Below are positions 7,697 through 16,611 of a stretch of 19,931 nucleotides of DNA, in pieces. The stretch is from CAYSZB01 sp964435475 (GTDB lineage: Bacteria; Chloroflexota; Anaerolineae; Anaerolineales; Anaerolineaceae). The notes below the pieces were generated by a model. That model had not been told where the DNA came from, did not search any database, and saw nothing but the letters and a program-made list of their open reading frames with translations. The stretch spans positions 1 through 19,931 of the forward strand of contig CAYSZB010000043.1 of NCBI GenBank assembly GCA_964435475.1, in the 5' to 3' direction. Positions within the stretch are counted from its first letter, which is position 1; every line of letters starts with the position of its first letter. The translations under genes were made by a program, and so were the position numbers.

Positions 7697-8527
7697 TTAC
7701 TCCTCAGTGTTATATTGGGCATCATAACACTGCTGGGGCATGCTGATCGTGCGTGGAACGTTAACCTCCTCAAGGTTGGCATAGACCTTCAGGTGATTGA
7801 TCTTCTCAGGGCTGCTGCTGGTTTCGACCAAAAGGCTGTACCGCACCATATAATTTCCATCGACTGCCAGCCAGTATTCTCCCTGGTTCGCCAACACAGT
7901 CGCCCCGGACTCCACACCCAGTCCGCTTAATTGGAAGCGGAAGTGGTTGGTCTGGATGCCATTCATGCTTTCTTCAGCAACAAACTGCGGGTTCTCGATC
8001 ATGAAATCCAGGTCAAACAGGTCCAGGACAAGATCCGCCATTTCCTTGGCATCCGGTTCCATCGACTCCCATGAAAAGTCATCTTCAGGGTCGTCTGTGC
8101 CCTGGCAGCGATCATTCCCAATTCGCCAGATATATGACTTATTTGTGTCCTCTTCATAATCCTCAGAATTCATGGAATACGTTTCGATCACAAAAAATGA
8201 AGCATCCTGGAATTTGGAGTTTTCCTGGATGACCTTTTCCCTGTTGATATCCTGCTGGGATGGACCGATCAATTCAATTTCAAGGGTCATGCGATAAGAA
8301 TCCAGGGTGGAAAGTCCCTTATTCAGCGTGACCGGTTCACTATTGACATCCTTCTTGCCAATATCAGGAAGCAACCCTTCCAGTCCACCTTCAGTTTCTG
8401 TTTCTGTTTCAGCTTCGGTTTCGGGTCCTGATCCTGGAGCTGTATCTATCGCAGCTTTTGATAGCCCACAGCCAAGGGTAGTCACCAGAAGAACAGTAAT
8501 CAACAAAATCAACCTGTATTTCTTCAT
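7697..8527 (-). CDS. Lipoprotein, LolA/LppX-LprAFG-like fold (ABC-operon partner)
   Basis: A 276-residue lipoprotein. The signal peptide MKKYRLILLITVLLVTTLGC gives a lipobox LG-C with Cys20. Next is an acidic linker of Glu/Thr pairs (about 34-47). The globular part (about 65-270) contains 'LDSYRMTLEIEL', 'MNGIQTNHFRFQL' and 'GEYWLAVDGNYMVRYSLLVE', a pattern I associate with LppX/LprAFG-like proteins, whose half-barrel related to LolA carries lipids. That fold call is by eye. The start is set by AAAGGAGG before the ATG, only 16 bases after the upstream permease's stop. As the last of four tightly packed genes it is probably the extracytoplasmic partner or cargo of the ABC system. An alternative is an unrelated lipoprotein of unknown function. 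Confidence 0.75.
   Translation of the reverse strand: MKKYRLILLITVLLVTTLGCGLSKAAIDTAPGSGPETEAETETETEGGLEGLLPDIGKKDVNSEPVTLNKGLSTLDSYRMTLEIELIGPSQQDINREKVIQENSKFQDASFFVIETYSMNSEDYEEDTNKSYIWRIGNDRCQGTDDPEDDFSWESMEPDAKEMADLVLDLFDLDFMIENPQFVAEESMNGIQTNHFRFQLSGLGVESGATVLANQGEYWLAVDGNYMVRYSLLVETSSSPEKINHLKVYANLEEVNVPRTISMPQQCYDAQYNTEE
8393..8425 (-). repeat. Short hexanucleotide-like repeat coding Glu/Thr linker
   Basis: On the plus strand the stretch reads as repeated GTTTCT/GTTTCA/GTTTCG units, coding alternating Glu and Thr just after the lipid-modified Cys. Low-complexity linkers of this kind can change length by replication slippage. Confidence 0.55.
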
Positions 8528-8543
8528 CAGATCCTCCTTTTGA

Positions 8544-9635
8544 TCATTCAGAACGCAATAAAGTTGCCGGGTTGGTCAAGTAAATCCACACCAGTGGGAT
8601 GGCAATTGATAAAAGAGCGATACCACCCAGGGTGACAAAAGTTTTAATAATAATGTTGGTAGTAATATCTGGCATAATTAATATATCATAAAGAACCAAT
8701 TCATAAAGGTACGGGAAAACGACAGCCGCGATCACTCCCAGCGCAAAACCGATCACAAAGATCAGCCCAGCCTGGATTAGAACATTGAAACTGATATGGA
8801 ACCTTGAGAAGCCTACTGCCCGTAACACCGCCAAATGATACTTCTGGATGCTGGCCAGCCTGAATATCACATTGCCCAGGGCAAGCGCAGTACTGATACC
8901 TGTCAGGTTTACGATCAGCTGGAAAAGATCGATCGTCTTGAACATCTCACCCGTGGCATACATGACAGTCTGACCGCGTCGACTGGCGATCGTTTTCTCT
9001 GCAAGCACGTCACCAGGCTGAACTATACCCTCGTCCGGGATGATGTAATATGATACATCATCCCCCCAGCCAAACAGTTTTTGAGCGGAAGATAGCGATA
9101 TCCAGGCATCATTATCATAAAAGGCGCGTGTTTCAAAAATCCCGATGACCTCAAAATCCCGCCCACGCAGTTGGTACACATCCCCCACCGCGATATCTTC
9201 CCTCTCTGCCAGGGTGCGCCCAACCATGGCAAGGCGTTCATGGTCACCCACTTGCAGCGCTCTACCAGCGAGCATTTCAAATTGCTCCACATCCTGGTAT
9301 TGCGCAAGGTCCACCCCCATGACGAATTGGAAATTTCGCCCCAGGGTACCTGTTGTACTGTGGAAAACTGGCACAACCTGGCTGCATCCCATAACCTGCA
9401 GGTCCCGTCCAATCTGTGTTGGGATACGACTACCATAAAACTCCGCTTCCGTATCTGTTTCATGCACGATGAGATAATCCTGGTTTAGGGTCTGGAACAA
9501 CCGTCGGGCACTTGCTTTGTAGCCATTGAGAAGCAGGTAGGCAAATACTGTGATCGCAAAAAAGATGATCATTAACAGGACAACCTTCCAAAAAGAGCGC
9601 AGAGTATTGAAAGCCATCCGGATCATGCTGCGCAT
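8544..9635 (-). CDS. ABC transporter permease, FtsX/MacB (LolC/E-like), second of a pair
   Basis: A 363-residue MacB/FtsX-type permease. One helix (about 16-36) is followed by a large extracytoplasmic MacB-PCD-like domain (about 40-225), then three helices (about 235-257, 283-310, 332-352). 'YHLAVLRAVGFSRFHI' after the second helix matches the FtsX-domain coupling segment (usually 'REIALLRAIGAS'), and the C-terminus NPATLLRSE resembles the family's 'P...LR.E' end. Such permeases do not move substrates through a pore; they couple ATP hydrolysis to periplasmic or surface work such as lipoprotein release or peptide/antibiotic export. The gene starts one base after the TAA of the preceding permease, so translation is probably coupled. 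The lipoprotein follows 16 bases later. A second ATG at codon 4 is an alternative start. Confidence 0.88.
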   Translation of the reverse strand: MRSMIRMAFNTLRSFWKVVLLMIIFFAITVFAYLLLNGYKASARRLFQTLNQDYLIVHETDTEAEFYGSRIPTQIGRDLQVMGCSQVVPVFHSTTGTLGRNFQFVMGVDLAQYQDVEQFEMLAGRALQVGDHERLAMVGRTLAEREDIAVGDVYQLRGRDFEVIGIFETRAFYDNDAWISLSSAQKLFGWGDDVSYYIIPDEGIVQPGDVLAEKTIASRRGQTVMYATGEMFKTIDLFQLIVNLTGISTALALGNVIFRLASIQKYHLAVLRAVGFSRFHISFNVLIQAGLIFVIGFALGVIAAVVFPYLYELVLYDILIMPDITTNIIIKTFVTLGGIALLSIAIPLVWIYLTNPATLLRSE

Positions 9636-9636
9636 C

Positions 9637-10809
9637 TTATCCCACCCGACCCATAAATAAAGCCTTCAAGTCCTGTGACCGCTGCAGTGGATCATGGTGG
9701 AAAAAGGACACGAACGCACTGAAAGCAGTAAGAAAGGTTGAGAGGACCAGGCCGATCACCACATCCCTAATCTCAAATTGCAGCAAGATTTGCACACCTG
9801 CCAGGGTATAGGCATCACCCATGCGCTTGATATTTATGATCACAATAGAGACTAACAAACCGATCAGGAATGCCAGCAACATGACAATAGTGGTGCGCAG
9901 GAAGAGCACCAGGTTGACCTGTTTTACAGAAAAACCATTTACGCGGAGCAGGATGATCTCACGCTGGTGTTCAGCCAATACCAGGGCAGCCGCGTTGTAA
10001 GTGCAAAAAGTGAGCAATAACAGGACAATGACCTGGATGATGCTGGATAGTGTCTTAAACCCCCTGAGGGCAGTTTGCACCTGCTGGTTGTAGTGATCAT
10101 GAAGATATATGTTGCAGCAAGTATCATCTTTCTGGATGGATTTAAGTGAATCATGCACCAGAATGGCACTGAGATCCTCTTTAAGAGAGAATGCGCCGAT
10201 CTGGAATTGACCTGAGTACCCGTACACGTCAACTGCCTGGTCAAAAGAGAGCACAATTGCTGAATTGCGCCACATGGACGATTCACAGATACCCGATACG
10301 GTCATTTCCCTGCCATAGACCGGGAATTGATCGCCCACCTGCTTACCTGAAACACGGCTGTATTCCTTGTTGATGATCACTTCAGAAAATGAAGCAGGCC
10401 ATGCACCTTCCAACAACTGCACCCTTGAGATGAGCTCCAGGGTCTCATATGAAACCCCGGCTACCATTACAGCTTCCCCATCCAGGTAGACCTGGTGGTA
10501 TATCATCGGGATCACTTCACTCACATGGCCGCCACCAAAACGAGTGTTGATCTGGTCAAGGTAGAAATCCAGGTCTTGCATGGTGATCATGCTGTCCCCG
10601 GGGAAAACCGAATTACTGGACATCACCAGGAGAACTGATTCAGGAAAATTGAACCTGGACTCTGATATACCATCCAGGTCTTTGACCAAGCCCCTGCTTA
10701 ACAAGTAAACACAGACAATGGTGGCTAAACTTATCACAGTCAATATGGTGCGCATTGAATCATGAAGAATATGCACCAAAGCGTAGCGAAAAGCAGCCAA
10801 GAACTTCAT
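9637..10809 (-). CDS. ABC transporter permease, FtsX/MacB (LolC/E-like), first of a pair
   Basis: A 390-residue permease with the same layout as its downstream neighbour: helix 1 at about 20-40, an extracytoplasmic domain at about 42-245 with two adjacent cysteines ('DDTCCNIYL'), then three helices at about 252-275, 303-327 and 348-368. 'EHQREIILLRVNGFSVKQV' is a good match to the FtsX coupling segment. Its ATG overlaps the ATPase stop codon (ATGA, 10806-10809), showing a single operon and coupled translation. The two permeases are clearly different in sequence, so the transporter is probably a heterodimer like LolC/LolE rather than a homodimer like MacB. The substrate is unknown. Confidence 0.9.
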   Translation of the reverse strand: MKFLAAFRYALVHILHDSMRTILTVISLATIVCVYLLSRGLVKDLDGISESRFNFPESVLLVMSSNSVFPGDSMITMQDLDFYLDQINTRFGGGHVSEVIPMIYHQVYLDGEAVMVAGVSYETLELISRVQLLEGAWPASFSEVIINKEYSRVSGKQVGDQFPVYGREMTVSGICESSMWRNSAIVLSFDQAVDVYGYSGQFQIGAFSLKEDLSAILVHDSLKSIQKDDTCCNIYLHDHYNQQVQTALRGFKTLSSIIQVIVLLLLTFCTYNAAALVLAEHQREIILLRVNGFSVKQVNLVLFLRTTIVMLLAFLIGLLVSIVIINIKRMGDAYTLAGVQILLQFEIRDVVIGLVLSTFLTAFSAFVSFFHHDPLQRSQDLKALFMGRVG

Positions 10810-11486
10810 AGCCGGTTCAGTTTTCCATCCCGTAAGTCAAAAACATGCGAGGCAATCGAACAAATCTCGTTGTTGTGGGTGGCAATGACAAATGTGATGC
10901 CTTCATTGTGGTTCAACTCCACAACCAGTTCGATCACCTCACGCGCAGCAAGAGAATCAAGGTTCCCGGTGGGTTCATCTGCCAAAACCAGATGGGGTTT
11001 GATCACCAGTGCCCTGGCAATTGCCACACGCTGCTGTTCACCTCCGGAAAGCTGTCCCGGTCGGTGCTTTGAGCGACCGGACAAGCCAACGCGTTCCAGG
11101 GCTTCCAATGCCAGTTTGCGAGCAGCAGACTGTGAGTCTCCCCTGGCCAACAAAGGCAGGCATACATTATCCAAAGCGGAAAATGAGGGTAACAAATTAT
11201 AGAATTGGAAAACAAAACCCACCTTTTCACGGCGGAACCGGTTGAGTTCCCTTTCCGAAGCCTGGTTCAAGCAAACTCCGGCGACTTCAAGGGTACCAGA
11301 ATCAGGTCGATCCAGACCACCCAACAGGTGAAGCAGTGTCGATTTTCCACCCCCACTGGGACCTGTGATCACTGACAGGGATGCGTCTGGTAATTCCAGC
11401 GAAATATTGTTAACAGCCTCAACAATCAGGCCGTCTTCGCGGTATGTCTTTTTTAGATTATTGGCAATGATCATTGCAGGTGTCAT
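10806..11486 (-). CDS. ABC transporter ATP-binding protein, LolD/MacB family
   Basis: A 226-residue ATPase, the usual length of LolD/FtsE/MacB-type subunits. It has Walker A GPSGGGKST (42-50), Q-loop Gln94 in 'FQFYNLLPSFSALDNV' (typical of this subfamily), signature LSGGEQQR (146-153), Walker B LVLADEPTGNLD (Asp170, catalytic Glu171) and H-loop His204 in 'ATHN'. All catalytic residues are present. It is the first gene of the four-gene minus-strand operon and overlaps the next by 4 bases. A GGAG motif about 8 bases upstream supports ATG 11486; an in-frame ATG four codons later is an alternative. It powers the two FtsX-type permeases. Confidence 0.95.
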   Translation of the reverse strand: MTPAMIIANNLKKTYREDGLIVEAVNNISLELPDASLSVITGPSGGGKSTLLHLLGGLDRPDSGTLEVAGVCLNQASERELNRFRREKVGFVFQFYNLLPSFSALDNVCLPLLARGDSQSAARKLALEALERVGLSGRSKHRPGQLSGGEQQRVAIARALVIKPHLVLADEPTGNLDSLAAREVIELVVELNHNEGITFVIATHNNEICSIASHVFDLRDGKLNRL

Positions 11487-11515
11487 TGGAAGTGCTCCAG
11501 TGCTGAATTGATTTA

Positions 11516-11521
11516 ATTATA
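11516..11521 (-). promoter_or_regulatory. Candidate -10 box for the ABC/lipoprotein operon
   Basis: On the minus strand TATAAT lies about 30 bases upstream of the ATPase ATG. I see no clear -35 at 16-18 bases. The next gene on the other strand is divergent, so some promoter must lie in this 120-base gap. Confidence 0.4.
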
Positions 11522-11605
11522 AATCCAGCCCAAACAATTGGGGTGAGTAAAAATTCAATTAATGCCTTTATGCAACCTTTTTAATTGATCCACGTAATAA
11601 TTAGC

Positions 11606-11842
11606 ATGGAAAATCAATCAGAAAAAACTAAAAAGAAGGTCCCCTGGTATCTTTACCCATTCTGGCTGATCTGGCGCCTGGTGGTTATCATCATCGAGTT
11701 TACCGGTCGTGTGGTCGGTGCGGTGATGGGATTGGTGCTGATGATCATTGGTGTGGTCATCACTCTGACAATCATCGGTGCCATAATCGGCATCCCGTTG
11801 ATCATTTTCGGTTTCCTTTTGACCATCCGGGCATTGTTTTAG
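11606..11842 (+). CDS. Small membrane protein of unknown function (two hydrophobic segments)
   Basis: A 78-residue protein from ATG 11606. A short Lys/Glu-rich N-terminus (MENQSEKTKKK) is followed by a Trp-rich amphipathic entry and long hydrophobic segments (about 18-40 and 42-75) with many Gly/Ile/Val and a helix-breaking IPLI. It probably crosses the membrane twice. The ribosome binding site is poor; TTG 11585 in the same frame would add seven residues but has no better site. I cannot assign a family, although small membrane proteins of this style are common in bacteria. It is divergent from the ABC operon and convergent with the CLCA-like gene. Coding looks likely from the organised hydrophobicity and the charged N-terminus. 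Confidence 0.6.
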   Translation: MENQSEKTKKKVPWYLYPFWLIWRLVVIIIEFTGRVVGAVMGLVLMIIGVVITLTIIGAIIGIPLIIFGFLLTIRALF

Positions 11843-11961
11843 GCAGTGGCTGAGTTTTTCAATTCAACTCGGATCCTTTACTTGGCAGGGTAATAAACCT
11901 TCGATCGTCTAACATTAACTTTATCAGTGCAATGAAGTCAACTCTTTCCAGCAAGTTTGAT
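11843..11961. other. Convergent intergenic gap, no clear terminator
   Basis: The 3' ends of the small membrane gene (plus) and the CLCA-like gene (minus) face each other across 119 bases. The only hairpin I see is CTGAGTT/AACTCGG (wobble-containing, near 11850-11872), without a T-run after the stem. Termination here is unresolved. Confidence 0.3.
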
Positions 11962-14900
11962 CTATCTTGATACCACAGGCATACAGGTGTGCCAGTGAGT
12001 GAGTATAAATGTGCCTAGCTCGACCGTCGCACCTCCAAATACATTGATATCCTCGATGGTTATTGGTATATAGCCATTGAATTGAATGAACAAGGAGTAG
12101 GATCCTGGTAGCAAATTCAGCAGGGTGGCATAGCCATCTGCGCCTGTGATGACTGGCGGAAGTCCGACGTCACCTTCAGGCATCACCAATATGCCAGCCT
12201 GGGTGATCAATGAGCGTGTTATGAGATCTTCCTCCAGAAGCACTTTTAGGTGGATGCTCCCTACCATACTGGACGGAAGGACATCCACTTCAGCTTGATA
12301 AACTTCAGATTCGTTCCCCTCTGCATCTCTGAACTTGACATAGACAATGGCATGCCCATTCTCGTCGGGGTTTAATCCCCAGTCTGGCTCCGGGTTATAA
12401 GTCAGCCAAACAGAACCTGTGAAAAGTGGGTCGTTGCTGATCATCATTTGTATGGTAGCTCGATAGATTCCCTGGTCTGCTTCTGTGATTAAAAACGGGA
12501 TGTCCAAAGGCAGGTTAAGCCTAACCCTGGTCGAAGTAACAATGACAGCATGATTGTTGATGCTGATCCCACCAACCGGTGGAATGGGATTAGCCCTTGG
12601 GACACCACTGAATTCTCCACTTGGTGCACTTATAGCCCCATCGCTGTTCACACCAACCAGGCGGTAATAGGTGCGGACTCCAGGTGTTAAACCTATGTCG
12701 TAGTAAAGACCGCCATTTGATTTGGCGTCGAATTCATCCACTAACACATAAGGATCGCTCAAGCTAAAACGGCGGAACAAGAGAAAGCTCCTGTAGGTTG
12801 CACTGGCTGGGTAGCGGATCAGGTTGGCATTTGCTCTTAATCCCGGGTCGCCCAAGTCGTTGGATACCTGGCTGATCACACCCACATCGATCGGAACAGG
12901 AAGAGCATCATCACTACCATCCAGGGGATCAGAATTTCGCTTGATCTCAGAGGTATCACTTTCTCCACCACCATCGGTGTCGGGATTGCATGGATTGGTG
13001 CCAAAATTGAACTCATTAATGCTGATCATCTCATCGAAATCAGGATCCTGTTCGCTATCAGCAACCAGATAGTCCAAACAGTAAAAGTTGTTCTCGTACA
13101 AATTACTCAAGTCATCCTTATCAGAATCGCCAAATTGTCCACCCGGTTCGAGTGGTTCAATCACACTAAACGATCCTCTGACGAAACGCTGGAATTGCTC
13201 TCCTTTGTTATCCCTGCCTTCTGCATGCAGGATAACATTGTAGCTTCCGCGTTTTTCATAGTATGTATCATTCTGACGGGTCTTGCTGCCTTCCGTGGTG
13301 CGATAGTACAAACCACCGTAAATTCCATCCCCTTCAAAGCTATCATAATGACTGCCATCATCGTAAAGCGGCAGGACCATGCTTGTGCCATCGGGATGCT
13401 CGACTGTGGCAGTTATTGTTGCACCCAAAAGCGGACCCTTTATGTCGGTCAGGCTGGCAATGATCGGTATCGGCTGGTTGACCAGGAACTGGTTGGTGGA
13501 TAACCCATCCAACACCCCACCATACCCTCCAAAGAACAGGCGCAATTGGGCACCATAGCGGTTGATACCAGACAGGCTGGCGGTATAATTCAGCCCGGTG
13601 TCTGCAGTAAGCTGAATGGTCCATTTCCCGGGATTCAAGTATGGGAGACGGAAGGTGGCATGATAATCACCACGGTTGATCTCAACCCCTGACAGGTCCT
13701 CGATCCGCGTCCCATGTGGATCGTATATAGCATAATTCCTCATCGATCCGCCGCTCCAAGCCAGGGTATAGAGTGGGTCATTAATGCCCCCTTCCTGCAC
13801 TTCAATCAATAATTCGACATTGGCACCCGAGGATAACAATCCCCTGGTTTCCCAGAGGCGCTCATGGGTCTGGATTCGCTCAGCAGAGAGGGCATAAACT
13901 TGGCTGAGGTCCAATGCAAAATCACCCACTGCCCGGGTAGGCAGCAAGTCAACATAGTAGTATTGCCCATCTGTATCAGCAGCAATCGATTGCATCAATG
14001 GCTGGTCACTTAGGGGTCCCAGGGCAATGGCAATGACTTTGATATGGTTATTATGAATATAATTACTTACATCAGCCCAGAACCGGGCTTCATTCTCCAT
14101 CCCATCGCTTAATAGGACAATCCAGCGCTCCACTGGGGGCACAGGCTGGCCTGCGTTTACCAGTTCAAAATAAGCTTTGTACATGCCATCTCCGATGGAG
14201 GTCATGTTGAAGGTCTCAATCCCATTAATCGCTTTTTTGGCTTCTTCGCGGGTTTCAGGAGTAACCTCCTGGAGCTTGTATTCCAACACAGCATCATCAT
14301 CTGTCTCGGAATTGTTACCACTAAAACTGACCACGCCTGTATAATCGCTACTTCGAGCGGAATCAACAAAAAGCATGCCGGCATTTTTGGCTGCTTCGAT
14401 CTTTGTGTTACCTGCTGGATAATCCATGCTGCCCGATTTATCGATCACCAGCATCTGGTCGATGCTCTTCACAGCATAAACCACAGAGGCCTCTTTGGAT
14501 GCTGTACTGATCGCACCTAGTTTCACTGTCAGGTTGTATGTATCAGGATCGGGGGATGCTTTTTCTGGTGCCTGTGCGACAAGCCAGTACTCACCTTGCA
14601 CATAAGATCCACTGACCACAGGTGCTTCATTGTCTGGATCGGATGGGTCACCAACGAATACTGTAAATTCATCGGTATCCAGCCCTTCTACTGATGGTGT
14701 GCCTAAAGAGGCTGGACCCTGGACGCGCAGCTTGATCAAGAATCGTTCTGGGGCGTCATAAGCTCCGACATAAGCCAGAGGTTCCGGATACAGAGGTTCT
14801 CGAATTGTCATTTGCACCGGTCCACAGTCGAAGGTGTAGTTAAAATTCGCAGCGCTGTTACCTCCAGTCACCACCACCCCCAATTTAGTATATGGATTGA

Positions 14901-16083
14901 CACTGGTCTGAATTACAGCACGAGCATAATTATCACTTGTCCCTTTATAAATTCCCTTGACATCGTCAGTGCCTTTGATCGCTACCAAGGCATATCCTGC
15001 CTGGTCACCCTCAGAACGAAAACCAACCACACCAACGCCACAGCTGGAAACATCCGCTTCCAGGTAGCGTGCAGCCCAGCGTACAACGCTTGAGTTGCCT
15101 GATTTGGGAGCTGCACCGCTCCAGTTTAATGAGACAGCATTAAAAACCAGACCATTACCATCGTTCTCATCAATGTATTTAAAACGTGGTGGGTTAGGCA
15201 ACAAAGACAAATCCATCTGCTTGGTATAGTTGGCAATGGTGAAGTCCTGGAATAGAGACTCCATACTATCAGAGGTAAATTGGGCAATTGCTTCCCGCAC
15301 TGCTTTAACCACGTCTGGCGGGTCGTTATTCACCTGGGCACGTGCCCACAAACTCTCAAGAAAATCAGCCCCCGCAATGGGCTCAGCAGATGATGTTCCA
15401 AGCTGTTCGGAAAGGTACGTCCACCATAGGGCTGAAGGATAAGTCAGATTCCAAATGTCTCGATTGGGATTAGCCAGGAAGCCATTGGTCTCGCCGACAT
15501 AACCGCCGCCGCAGCCGGCAGCATTCCATGCGTCCAGGTCGGTGTATATTTTATCTTGCAGCATCCGGGCAGTACCCTCCAGAGGGTGAGCCCAGTTTGG
15601 CCATTTATCAAAGGTAATGTAGGCGAATTGGACATGGTGGAACAGCTCGTGCCCGACAACCGACCGAATGCACTGCTCGCCTGAGCTGACATAACTCGTC
15701 GCAGGTAGGCGGATCGCATCTGATGGCGCGTCCCCGCTATCGCAATTAGTGCAAGCCCATGTGTACAGATTTCGGGTCAATCCGAGGAAATCCGGCGCCA
15801 GAAAGCCAAGGTTCGTGTAACCAACATGCAAACCATTCGGGTTACCCACCGTAGCCGTGTTGCTATTGTTACAGGCATCAAGCATGCGTTGGGCTTGAGC
15901 AGCCGGCATGTAATCTGTGTCCGCTGGATCGTCATCATCGTAATGAATGACATACCCAAAACTAGGTGAAGAAATTGAGTCTGGCAGGGTTGGATAAGCT
16001 CGGGTAGCATCTGAAGTTACCAATGGGACAAAGATGAATAGACTTGCCAGAACAATAAAAAGAAACCGTCTCATAGTACCCAT
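11962..16083 (-). CDS. Large secreted metalloprotease-VWA protein with CLCA-like domain order
   Basis: A 1373-residue secreted protein. The signal peptide is at about 1-24. The ATG at 16074 (codon 4) is the likelier start because AAAGGA lies 8 bases before it but abuts the ATG at 16083. Domain order: a gluzincin-like metalloprotease domain (about 35-290) with HELFHH (His145, Glu146, His149) and Glu169 in 'HPLEGTARM'; a beta-rich region; a VWA domain (about 539-715) with a complete MIDAS (Asp548-x-Ser-x-Ser552, Thr628, Asp660 in 'LLSDGMEN'); a beta-domain (about 755-975) with 'NPGKWTIQLTA' and 'LPLYDDG...GDGIYGG'; an Asp-rich Ca-binding-like segment (985-1058); FnIII-like domains (about 1065-1280); and a SpaA/CarboxypepD_reg-like C-terminal domain ending HTCMPVVSR. 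It probably acts outside the cell as a protease or adhesin; the substrate is unknown. It is transcribed alone. Confidence 0.88.
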   Translation of the reverse strand: MGTMRRFLFIVLASLFIFVPLVTSDATRAYPTLPDSISSPSFGYVIHYDDDDPADTDYMPAAQAQRMLDACNNSNTATVGNPNGLHVGYTNLGFLAPDFLGLTRNLYTWACTNCDSGDAPSDAIRLPATSYVSSGEQCIRSVVGHELFHHVQFAYITFDKWPNWAHPLEGTARMLQDKIYTDLDAWNAAGCGGGYVGETNGFLANPNRDIWNLTYPSALWWTYLSEQLGTSSAEPIAGADFLESLWARAQVNNDPPDVVKAVREAIAQFTSDSMESLFQDFTIANYTKQMDLSLLPNPPRFKYIDENDGNGLVFNAVSLNWSGAAPKSGNSSVVRWAARYLEADVSSCGVGVVGFRSEGDQAGYALVAIKGTDDVKGIYKGTSDNYARAVIQTSVNPYTKLGVVVTGGNSAANFNYTFDCGPVQMTIREPLYPEPLAYVGAYDAPERFLIKLRVQGPASLGTPSVEGLDTDEFTVFVGDPSDPDNEAPVVSGSYVQGEYWLVAQAPEKASPDPDTYNLTVKLGAISTASKEASVVYAVKSIDQMLVIDKSGSMDYPAGNTKIEAAKNAGMLFVDSARSSDYTGVVSFSGNNSETDDDAVLEYKLQEVTPETREEAKKAINGIETFNMTSIGDGMYKAYFELVNAGQPVPPVERWIVLLSDGMENEARFWADVSNYIHNNHIKVIAIALGPLSDQPLMQSIAADTDGQYYYVDLLPTRAVGDFALDLSQVYALSAERIQTHERLWETRGLLSSGANVELLIEVQEGGINDPLYTLAWSGGSMRNYAIYDPHGTRIEDLSGVEINRGDYHATFRLPYLNPGKWTIQLTADTGLNYTASLSGINRYGAQLRLFFGGYGGVLDGLSTNQFLVNQPIPIIASLTDIKGPLLGATITATVEHPDGTSMVLPLYDDGSHYDSFEGDGIYGGLYYRTTEGSKTRQNDTYYEKRGSYNVILHAEGRDNKGEQFQRFVRGSFSVIEPLEPGGQFGDSDKDDLSNLYENNFYCLDYLVADSEQDPDFDEMISINEFNFGTNPCNPDTDGGGESDTSEIKRNSDPLDGSDDALPVPIDVGVISQVSNDLGDPGLRANANLIRYPASATYRSFLLFRRFSLSDPYVLVDEFDAKSNGGLYYDIGLTPGVRTYYRLVGVNSDGAISAPSGEFSGVPRANPIPPVGGISINNHAVIVTSTRVRLNLPLDIPFLITEADQGIYRATIQMMISNDPLFTGSVWLTYNPEPDWGLNPDENGHAIVYVKFRDAEGNESEVYQAEVDVLPSSMVGSIHLKVLLEEDLITRSLITQAGILVMPEGDVGLPPVITGADGYATLLNLLPGSYSLFIQFNGYIPITIEDINVFGGATVELGTFILTHWHTCMPVVSR

Positions 16084-16185
16084 CCTTTCAAGATGATCAG
16101 ACTATTTTTCTTACTATAAATCTCTGGATTGTTGGAAAGAAATGTTGCATTAACCAGGGAATTGGCTAATAAATTGTAATTAATT

Positions 16186-16213
16186 ATTATATAGCAAAAA
16201 AACAAATCTACAA
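16186..16213 (-). promoter_or_regulatory. Promoter of the CLCA-like secreted protein
   Basis: Minus strand: TTGTAG (16213-16208), a 16-base spacer rich in T, then TATAAT (16191-16186). The predicted start near 16180 gives a leader of about 100 bases to the start codon. Confidence 0.55.
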
Positions 16214-16611
16214 CCTGTTTCACCCAGATTCCCGGGGATACTTTATTTTTTGTGGGTATATATATAAAAATCTCGTCGCTGCCTTCACTACTTCGCTCAA
16301 TATCCAGGGTGTATCAAATGTGGGATGCCATTGAACGTCCATTTCCTACCTGATGCCGATTAGGAGACTTTGACAGATAGAATTTTTATCCCAGTCTCTT
16401 GTAGGCCTGGATCAGATGTCGCAATAAACTGGCCTAAGGCTTGTTGGTTGAAAGAAATCCATTATTGAATGTGGAGTTTTTTGTAAACAGCTTAGGAACT
16501 GCTTGCCTCCTTGAGCCCTTTGGTAATTCCCAATCAGGACAGAAGAAGGCAGACTGGCAGCTGCCTCTTCTACTCTTTATCCATCTTTTCCAAAATCCCC
16601 CCATTAAAATA
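16214..16611. other. Long AT-rich intergenic region with no supported gene
   Basis: About 400 bases between two divergent promoters. It contains a TA-repeat (16255-16268) and two 6-base inverted repeats with 23-base gaps (GAGACT/AGTCTC at 16364-16398; TAGGCC/GGCCTA at 16402-16436). The one open frame (16441-16638, plus) has no ATG and no ribosome binding site, and its product resembles nothing I know. I call no gene here. Confidence 0.55.

Noticed and set aside
16364..16436. Two 6-base inverted repeats upstream of the ROK promoter
   Set aside because: Short arms and 23-base gaps with no T-run or nearby gene end; not enough to call a terminator, riboswitch or second operator.
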